A stretch of 64,000 nt of DNA from Hyphodiscus hymeniophilus (lineage: Eukaryota; Ascomycota; Leotiomycetes; Helotiales; Hyphodiscaceae): positions 930,001-994,000 of the forward strand of contig VNKQ01000010.1 of assembly GCA_016508695.1 (NCBI GenBank), given 5' to 3'. The number at the start of each line of letters is the position of its first letter. The first letter of the stretch is position 1. Under the pieces are notes generated by a model, which worked only from the letters and a program-made list of their open reading frames with translations, was not told the DNA's origin and ran no database searches. Positions 56,450 through 64,000 of this stretch are shown here, in pieces. Both the position numbers and the translations under genes were made by a program.

Positions 56450-57081
56450 ATGTCAGCCGCGTGGCAGAGTCAACGACGGTCACCACTCAATGGAGGTGGT
56501 GGAGGAACACCTTATATTCCCCATCCAGCGCCAGACACTGGCGGAAGCGAAACACACAAAGCAATGATGGGATCTGCACTGTCTTTGCTCAAGGTATGGA
56601 CTCCAATCTGCCCCTCTGGGCCTGCTAACAGTCAAAGACCATAATTATCCCTGCGATCATCTCCCTTCTACTCTACGTCGTTATTTCATACCTCCTCGTC
56701 CCTATATGGAAGAGATACCGGGCCCGGTACAGCAACTACCTACCGCTAGAAACTATTTCTTCCCAAACGACATCTTTCAGACAAAGGTTTCAAGGAGCTA
56801 TTGCTAGGCGGCTACTTCCGTCTACATGGAGGTCGGATAATAATGGCAATCGATTTGCAGTCAGTGCAACAGATGGGAATGGAAGCGAATCTGATGAAGA
56901 TGATGGAGAGGAATTATACGAGGTGGACTCCAATCGAAGGGAAGCATTATCGCTGGATGCAAGAAGAGGTCGAGAAGATGATGGGAGACGACTGAGCAGG
57001 GATCTAGAGGAAGGGTTCAAAGACGATAGCGATGATGAAGACGATGAAATTGATGGAAGGAGAAGGAGCATGTCAAGATGA
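56450..57081 (+). CDS. Small single-pass membrane protein with acidic/basic tail
   Basis: Exon 1 56450-56593, a 44-nt intron (56594-56637, GTATGG..AAAG), exon 2 56638-57081; 195 aa. A Gly/Pro-rich N-terminus is followed by one hydrophobic helix (IIIPAIISLLLYVVISYLLV, about residues 50-69) and WKRYRARY, a positive flank that suggests the C-terminus is cytosolic. The rest is acidic with ESDEDDGEE and DDSDDEDDE, ending RRRSMSR. No known domain recognised. The downstream neighbour is a RING protein on the other strand. Confidence 0.72.
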
Positions 57082-57319
57082 GAGGGAGATCTGAATGCTG
57101 TCACCACACCAGCCCGCATGCTTCGCCACCCTAAGAGCAGACCTATCCACTACGCAAGCCACTATCAATTTGGGCCTCGATCATACTCAATTCCAGCAAA
57201 ACAGGCATGGTTGGATAATCTAGAGTTCTCACCAGCGAATTCATGTCCCAAGTTCGCCCTACATCATATTAGTGTCAAGTGTGTTAACTCCCAAACCATT
57301 ATACTAAGCATCATACAAA

Positions 57320-57886
57320 CTACCATTCAAGTCTTTCCTCCTTCTCCTCCACTTCCCTCAACGCAATATCAGCCTCTTTCCTCCATTCTTTCTTCAACTC
57401 CTCAATCCTCCCATCAACACTCTCCATACTCCCTCTACACAAGCCTCCAAAGATACCAGGCAAATGCTGTTTCATCCCTACAAGCGCTCGTTCCTGCGTT
57501 GCCAACATCTCCCTGCTACGTCTCAACTCGTTGTTACCAACACCATCATCCTCAAGCCTACATTTCGCACACTTCTCTGGCATGTCTATTTCCGCAACTA
57601 CGTACGGCGCTTTCCCTACTTCGCAAGCTTTGATCGTGTGTTTGCATGTCCGGTAGAGCATTGAACGCCTGCACACAGGACAGTCGTTATTCGAAGACGT
57701 TTCTAGCCAGCGCTGGTTGCATATATTCCCAAAGATATGGGAACAGGGTAGAATGCAAGCTGTCTCTACCAAAGCGTCTTGACGAGGGAGTCCGAAGAGG
57801 GAGTTGCATATTGTGCAGCGCTGTGCTGATTTTTCATGCATTTTTGGTAAGATAGGATATGCTATTTCTTCTTCGTTTCCAAGCAT
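57320..57886 (-). CDS. RING-finger protein, putative E3 ubiquitin ligase
   Basis: Single exon, 188 aa, ATG at 57886. The zinc ligands are in the order CTIC (residues about 24-27), CILPCSHIFGNIC and CPVCRR, giving a C3HC4-type RING near residues 24-73, with a conserved Trp in NQRWLE. After the RING, MPEKCAKCRLED adds a CxxC pair, and the C-terminus is a charged helix (ELKKEWRKEADIALREVEEK) likely to form a coiled coil. A small soluble E3 or RING adaptor is the likely role; substrates unknown. Confidence 0.85.
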   Translation of the reverse strand: MLGNEEEIAYPILPKMHEKSAQRCTICNSLFGLPRQDALVETACILPCSHIFGNICNQRWLETSSNNDCPVCRRSMLYRTCKHTIKACEVGKAPYVVAEIDMPEKCAKCRLEDDGVGNNELRRSREMLATQERALVGMKQHLPGIFGGLCRGSMESVDGRIEELKKEWRKEADIALREVEEKEERLEW

Positions 57887-59660
57887 CTATCTAGAAGTTG
57901 TGCATGAATATATGCTTATACGGTATGTATATGTACAGCATAGAACAGAATCGAACAAAGAGCGAACTTCTTCCTCTTTACCATATCAACTCAATCCTCG
58001 CTTTCACAGACTTTGTCCCAACAGCCACACAATAATATCCCCCATCCCTACCTTTACGAGGCAATGATCTTTACTGGTCCCTTCCTCTAGCGCTACTTGC
58101 TTCGCCGCAAGAATCAAGATCGCATCGCCAATCGCCATGAGCCAAGCGTGCATGCGACTCATCTGACGTAAGGCTGTCCTATGCCTTGTTGGTATAATTT
58201 CGCTTGCCATTGCGAAACTCGAGGCCAAAGAAGGATGGAGTGGCAAGGTGTGAGAGTGCAGATATGCAAGATATGAGGACTGGATTCAAGGGTTGATGAT
58301 GCTGGGTCATGCCTTGTCAGCCTTTCGCTTGGAGTGACCCTGTGATTGATTGCCGGGTATTGGTAAAATAAATAGAAGGTGTGGTTGCCCGATTGTTTGC
58401 TTTCGACTTTGGCCTTGTGACTGTGATGCCAGTGGTTGCATCAAAGTTGGTCACCAGAGCAATCGGGGGACTGTCACGTGCTGAGAATGGCTTCACGTGG
58501 AGGTCTGATTTAAGGGGTGGGATAGGTAGATAGAAGGGGATCGAAGAGGCTCGTAGACAGAAGTTAAAGGTTAAGAGACCGTAGATGGATTATGAACGAA
58601 CGAACAGGACTGTTCCTATTCACTGGAACTATACAAAGGCTGAATTTCTGGAACCTTTTCAACGGCATTGGGAAATGGTTGAGTCTTGAATCCTTTGAGC
58701 GCCCACAGGCTGCCTTCGAACGCCATGCTGGACTCTTGCTCGTAACTTTGTAGGAATAACTGTAGTGTCATGTGTCAGCCAGATCTTCTTTTCATTTTGG
58801 AAGATATAGAAGTAGTTGCCAAGTTGCCCAGAGGTATTGCTCTTGAGAATTTGATGAATAGAACTTGATAAATGGAACTTGATGAATGGAACTTGTTTTC
58901 ATGGGAACCATAGCAATGAGTCAAATGATGTGGCTAATGGTTTGAGGAAGACCAAACATGTTGTTAGGGTTCTCTCGTGGCCATGCCCTTTTTGTCTGCG
59001 TTTTCGTTTCAAGGCCGGGATTATTCCGCTCCGGCCTATTTGTGAAAAGTGTGAAAAGTAAACAAAAAGAGTATCCTTAGGTGAATCGGTAAACTCCGAT
59101 GCTTGGAAGTAACGCCTGCCAACAGACTTTTGTAACTTTCCCACCGTCTTCTTCAAAAAACCAGCAACCACGTCAACCTCAGAGTGGCTCGTCTTCTGCC
59201 TTGCAACTGCTTCGCAACGTTCTTGCAATCGTCAGTAATCCCAATCCCCATTCCTTATGCTACAACGAGAGAGCATGTTCCTATGTTGGGTTGGAGCAAG
59301 TTGAGCAAGTTAAGCAACACTTCGCCTTCGATGCCACTTAACGCGCCATCCAACCTCAACTGTCCTCCTGCCTTGATCATTCAGTCTTGATTAGCAATTG
59401 AGACCAGATTCACTGATTCATTTCTCTTATTGCTCTACAAGAAGAGAAGCGACCTTATTTCAATTCACTCAAACAGAGTTTGCTTTTGAAAGACATATTT
59501 TTGCTTTTGGCCGGGAGAAGATTGACATCCAATCAACCAAACTTTCAGAGAGATTGTGTCTGGACGAAGATCTGCTAATACATGTCTTAGATGGCTATGA
59601 AGACTTCAAAGTCCTGGGGGCTCGTTGTCCCCGGAAGACCACCAACGCCTTCTGAGGGGC
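57887..59660. other. Gene-poor interval
   Basis: An 80-codon minus ORF (58246-58004, with MASEIIPTRHRTALRQMSRM) is possibly a small gene, but no domain supports it. A 14-bp tandem repeat lies at 58847-58895. The + ORF at 59398-59655 precedes the next gene and may be 5' UTR or a short upstream ORF. No RNA gene recognised. Confidence 0.5.
58847..58895. repeat. 14-bp tandem repeat (GAACTTGATGAATG)x3.5
   Basis: Units at 58847, 58861, 58875 and a partial one at 58889, with one or two differences between copies. Confidence 0.9.
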
Positions 59661-62087
59661 ATGCACAAGTAAGTCGCCAATCCCAATCACAACCATTCAA
59701 ATCATGCTGATGTTTGAGATCTATGCTAGAGTTGGGCCTGCGGGCACCCAAAGGCTCGTTGCTTTTGATAACGGTACTTGTCTCTCCTTCGGACCCGACG
59801 TAAGTATATGAAAATTTCTCTTCACCATTTCAACGAATCAGATAGCCGCACAACCTTGATCATTCAGCAAGCCATGTTGTTGAAGTATTTTGCTTTTATC
59901 TTTTGGTTCGATTGAGCGAATAGGGCCAGTAGACGTTGCTGAAAAGAGGCATACTTGTTTGGATTGTTTTAAGTTCGTTCAATAAGCCATGACCTTGTTG
60001 AGAGATCAGGATCGCCTTGAAATACCAGGCACTCGCCCATCTTGGCCACGGCTGTCTTGATATATCATAGTCTGCCTAGCAGACACAGCCTCGAGAATTA
60101 AGACCCAGCAGGACTTCTTGCTGTCAATAAGCGTTCAAGTTATATGAACGGCTAATATGGTCGGCTTCCGTAGCCCAATGTCTTTGTTCCTTTCTCATCA
60201 TCCAACGTCTCATGACCAACCCAAACACACTATTGAACTTTCAAGCTAACCTAATACTCCTAGGACCTTGTCGATGAGTTTACGCCGTATGACGCCTTCG
60301 CGGAACAGGTTGCGATGGTAGACAAAGCAGTTCGAGATTGCCAGTCGGTCACGCAGAGATATGCCCCAACCGGCGACGACGAGAATCGCGCATACGATAG
60401 TTTCCGCACCCAGGCTCTCGATTTCTCCAAGATCGTAAGAGTTCTTCAACCATATGGTGTTCATTACCAGATCCCGTCCAAGTTCGCCTCAGTTAGTACG
60501 GTCATACCTGTTTACGCACAGAGACGAAAGAACGATATTCCAGGAACTGCTCACCCCGGATCGTCCGTCGATACACGATTTGGCATCACTGCGAACCCGA
60601 CGCATACAGACTACAAGGTCATGCGTCGAGAAACAGATCGGGACCGAGTACTTGGAGTTCGGGAGAGAGATGAAGAAGAGAGACAGAACAACCAGAGCAG
60701 CGGCCGCCACCCAGGCAGGGGAAACCGTCATATCAGAAGAGGCCGCCGTCATGGACGAGAGAACACACCCTTAGAAGATTCCCATCAGCTAGAGCCAACT
60801 AACAGTGCAGGCACCAGTAACATGCTTAGTAGCATTCGGCCATCGCAGTCGATCAACCCCACAGGCAACCAAAGACCAATCCAAGCGAGCACTAAACAGA
60901 CCACTCAGAATTCGAGCCAACGACAGCAGTATGGCCAGGCACGCTTTCCGGGGCAGTTTGCGCTGCAAACACCGAGAAAGATGCCAGCATTTGCAACACA
61001 GTATGGTAACGAGTTCAAGTTGTTGTCTCCCCTTCTTCCACCACCTGGCCCTTTTGACTCTGATGCAATTCCACCTGATGCACCTCCTCTGGCGCACTAT
61101 CGCCATCTGGAATACCAGATCTTGGCTAATGCGAGAGAAGCTGGCCTCGAGGGGCGCTGGTTGAATGCAATTCCTGATGGCTACCGAGGTAATAGTAAGG
61201 TCTCTATTCGCTCAGAGCTCATGAACCACTATTACAGTCATGGCCTTGACAGATATTATGAGAGTGAGGATGAGTTTTTGGAGGAGTACTTCCGAGAACA
61301 GCGAGAACGTTTCAATGAGGAATACGTCCGGCGAACTAAAGAAGAGAAGCAAGCTCGAGCTGCTGCATATGAGATTCGTGGGGATTGGCAGATGCAAGGC
61401 CAAGTCGATTCAGATGACCAAATTCGAAATGACAGAGATATGCAAGGTCGAGTCGCTTCGTACGCTCAGCCACACTATCAGACCGCACAACAAGCAGGTT
61501 ATGAGTTGGCTCAGTATGCTGATCAATTGAACAAACAACCGCTACACCCTGAGTCTGGTCGTCTTCGTGGAGATACGTTCGTTGGAGCACCGACACTTCC
61601 AATCCACGTAACGACACCAAATGGCAAAGTGTTGGCAGCCATGGCACATCACCAAGCCCTTCTCCATCGTGATCAAAATACGCAGTCTATCGGTAGCATC
61701 GCCAGACCAGCTAGTCAAGTCAGCATGGATTTCTCGCACTTTGGCCCCAATTACACGTTGTCAACAGAACCGAGCGAATCTGATGCTACCGCCGACGACA
61801 ATATTCAACGCGGTCGTAGTCGCCCTTCTGGCAGTGCTCGTGCTCGTGCTGCAGACGAGAGACGTGCAGGTTCAGGAGGTCAATACGTTTCAGAGCCTCG
61901 GCAAGGTGTCCAAATGAACACCACTGTTCTGGCACCATCTGGTGTTGGCATCTTCGGTAGAGAACCATCTCCAGTACTCCCGCGCAGCCGCTTCTTCGAT
62001 CAGAGTAGTCATTCTTCACCAGGTCGTGCTCGTCTGAACGTTCGTCATGGCTCCTTTGATCGGTCCGCTTCAGCTGGCCACTATTGA
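59661..62087 (+). CDS. Large, mostly disordered protein of unknown function
   Basis: Proposed exons 59661-59668, 59730-59799 and 60264-62087; 633 aa. The first two short exons give MHKVGPAGTQRLVAFDNGTC and LSFGPD, joining DLVDEFTPYDAFAEQVAMVD in frame. The main exon alone (from ATG 60315) is certain, the 464-nt second intron is long for this genome, and the first exons are less sure. Most of the chain is Gln/Ser/Arg-rich and disordered. A more ordered stretch near residues 280-380 has APPLAHYRHLEYQILANARE, SIRSELMNHYYSHGLDRYYE and a charged helix EDEFLEEYFREQRERFNEEY. The C-terminus has RGRSRPSGSARARAADERR and SFDRSASAGHY with possible phosphosites. No named family recognised. Confidence 0.72.
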
Positions 62088-62482
62088 ATGATTAGAATAC
62101 ATGAGAGGTTGGATATGGATGGAAGTGAAGGAATGTCGCTGTATGTGGGTGTACATTGTTGGGGTTGCTATTCGTTGATAGCGCCTTGAAAGTTTGAGAG
62201 TTTGAGCGACAGCGATGGATGATGGATGTTCGGGAAGCCTGAGTACGAGTATCTAATTGCCTTTGAGTTATGGAGATGCAGCATCAAAAGCGTACCCATG
62301 TATCCATCCACTATTCAAATCTTTCATTCCAGGTCAGCACTGAGGAATCGGGAGTGGTATGACCATGATCTTTCAAAAGCTGCTCGATGAAATGGGAGTG
62401 ACGTTACTGTAGCCATCGGGTAAATGTCGGACGTTTCCTTCGTCATCCTTAACATCGTTCAAACCCCTCCATTGCAACCAAA

Positions 62483-63668
62483 ATGCGGTTCAAAACCTCA
62501 ATCCGGAACATACAGACCTTCTCAAGCAAGTATTTCGCGTTGTGCCCTCCATCAACTAGCTAATATTTATCTGTAGAGCTGACGGCCTCACTGTCATCCT
62601 TGGGTAAGGTAGCATGGGTCCGCCTTAACGACGAAGCTGTGCGATTTACTATCATACCAGACAGTGGTACGCAGGTATGGGCGTAAGACTCCAGCCATCC
62701 AACCCAGAGAGTACATGCTAATATTTTCAAGCTCTCTATCAATCGATACAATCTTTGAAGACTATACCATCCAATCCGCGGCCGAAAATAACACAATCAA
62801 CCTCGAACTTCCCCTCCCACCCCTCCAGCGGGCCCTAAAGTCCGCAATAAACGCGACATCAGCCTCTATTCGTCTTACAAAGAAAGATGGCATCCCAGTT
62901 CTCTCCCTTACGATCATCACGAACACCATCAGCAGCGGAAACAGTGCGAATGGTTTCCTGAACAGTGCGAATTCAGATCCGTTTGGTGACAATGCATTTA
63001 TGGAGGAGCGCCTTGATGCAAACATGGGAAGAGATAGGGAGACGATCGTCACGCAAGATATTCCTATCCGAGTCCTGACCGCGGAGAGCGTAGAAGGAAT
63101 TCATGAGCCAAGAGTCAGAGAGCCAGACGCATACATCACGCTCCCCTCTCTCATCCAACTCAAGGCGATCTCCGATCGATTTACCAAACTCGCTATGGCG
63201 ACCAGCACCGGCGCTACAAACCGTAGCGTTAGCAGCACCGCAAACATTCCGAAGTTGGAGCTCTGCGCGAACATGCATGGGAGTTTGAAACTAAGCATAT
63301 CCACGGACTCTTTGAACATCTCCAGTGTCTGGACCGGGCTCAATAATCCGCAGCTTGATCCGAGGCAAGTCGAGGATGGTGAAGGAGGGCTGGAGCATCT
63401 TCCCAGTACCAAATTGAAGGCTGCGGGACCGGATGCTTGGTCGACTGTGAGGATTGATGGGAGGGACTGGGGGAAGGTACTTAGTGTGGGAAGACTGGGC
63501 GGAAGGGTGATTGCGTGTTTTGCTGATCAGCATGCGTTAATTCTTTACGTTTATCTGTCAAATGATGATGATGGTGCTGAAGACTCGGTTCTTACTGTAA
63601 GTCTCTTGCTGGAGCTGTTGAACGAAGCTAATATTGGAAAGTATTACATTTCTTCATTCAGCGTTTGA
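62483..63668 (+). CDS. HUS1: DNA damage checkpoint clamp subunit Hus1
   Basis: PCNA-like subunit of the 9-1-1 (Rad9-Hus1-Rad1) clamp loaded at damaged DNA to activate the Mec1/ATR pathway; nuclear. Model: exons 62483-62525, 62577-62682, 62732-63596, 63642-63668; 346 aa. The first splice gives the conserved start MRFKTSIRNIQTF-SKLTASLSSLGKVAWVRL, then GTQVWASLSIDTIFEDYTIQS, INLELPLPPLQRALKSA, VRIDGRDWGKVLSVGRLGGRVI and the closing YYISSFSV. Intron 1 (62526-62576) has a GC donor, A|GCAAGT, the only choice that keeps frame. Intron 3 (45 nt) has no stop and is in frame, so its retention would add 15 residues. The linker 150-200 is variable as in other fungi. Confidence 0.92.
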
Positions 63669-64000
63669 TGATTTACGAAGGAGTTATCTGGCTTTGGCGA
63701 TGGAGTTTGGGTAATATATCCCAATGGTTTGCATAAGAGAAGTTTCTCGGGACATAGTAGGCCACAATGAGGCGCTTTTTTCGATGCACTGGCATCATTA
63801 GTGGTGCAGCCAAAAGTGTATAAAGTACATTAGTGAACGCACAGTGGTTCATCGAATCCAACCTTCACAGCAGTCAGTCTGTATTTCTAAACATCCTCAG
63901 TCATTCCGCACCTATTGATCCCGCCGACTGTTGGGGAAAGCTTTCGATTTGCTCGTTGCATCTGTGGCTATTCAAGGGCATTTTGCGCAGTCGAGTCTGA
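63669..64000. other. Intergenic at the window end
   Basis: No supported gene or RNA. Confidence 0.5.

Noticed and set aside
58004..58246. 80-codon minus ORF with a basic amphipathic start
   Set aside because: Could be a small gene, but nothing in the sequence confirms it.
59398..59655. 85-codon + ORF before the disordered-protein gene
   Set aside because: No recognisable content and ends just before the proposed start; more likely 5' UTR sequence.
1..64000. tRNA or rRNA genes, CRISPR arrays, viral or large transposon ORFs
   Set aside because: I scanned by eye for B-box-like GGTTCRANNCC contexts, regularly spaced repeats and reverse transcriptase or transposase motifs and found none convincing; tRNAscan-SE and RepeatMasker would be decisive.

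Overview
The window is nuclear DNA of a filamentous ascomycete. Genes sit on both strands with intergenic spaces of about 0.2-1.6 kb. Introns are mostly 45-70 nt, with GT..AG ends and CTRAC/CTAAC-like branch sites. The proteins include fungal hallmarks: a SepA/Bni1-type formin, TRAPPII Trs120/HypA, Hus1, a LaeA-like methyltransferase and DUF5672 glycosyltransferases. Leotiomycetes (Helotiales) is my best guess at class from general impression; it is not proven by the sequence.

Layout. 0.2-5.7 kb: an N-terminal protein methyltransferase (NTM1), a GNAT acetyltransferase with a likely 1-nt C-terminal frameshift, a gene-poor CT-rich stretch, and a LaeA-like SAM methyltransferase. 7.2-19.7 kb: an apparent surface-glycan neighbourhood. 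It holds a UDP-glucose/dTDP-glucose 4,6-dehydratase, a divergently transcribed SLC35E3-like nucleotide-sugar transporter, three DUF5672 type II membrane glycosyltransferases, and one RgpF-like (rhamnan synthesis F-like) type II membrane protein. 19.7-22.4 kb: decayed sequence with two broken ORFs (one a caspase-like relic) and short tandem repeats. 22.4-29.0 kb: an MFS transporter, then a divergent pair made of a D-2-hydroxyacid dehydrogenase and a DapA-family aldolase. 29.2-33.6 kb: Trs120. 33.9-34.1 kb: a short terminal-inverted-repeat element (MITE). 35.2-43 kb: an uncharacterised multi-exon gene with internal repeats, a degenerate SDR, phosphoserine aminotransferase, and a SnoaL-like protein. 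43.7-49.5 kb: an MFS sugar transporter with 18 introns and a DUF2264 protein. 50.2-64 kb: formin, a small single-pass membrane protein, a RING protein, a large disordered protein, and the checkpoint clamp subunit Hus1.

The most interesting system is the 7.2-19.7 kb block. In known pathways the 4,6-dehydratase makes UDP-4-keto-6-deoxyglucose, the first step to UDP-rhamnose. An SLC35E3-type carrier (the group containing the plant UDP-rhamnose/UDP-galactose transporters) could move it into the Golgi, and four Golgi-anchored transferase-like proteins follow. This reads as a candidate deoxysugar-glycan assembly line. No 3,5-epimerase/4-reductase is present in the window.

Three genes need a 1-nt correction (GNAT at a G run, DUF5672-A, DUF5672-B at a C10 run). 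Adding one base brings both DUF5672 genes exactly into frame, so sequencing error or recent indels should be tested before calling them pseudogenes. Two introns (DUF5672-C and HUS1) use GC-AG boundaries. All exon models are from splice signals and frame by eye, not from transcripts.
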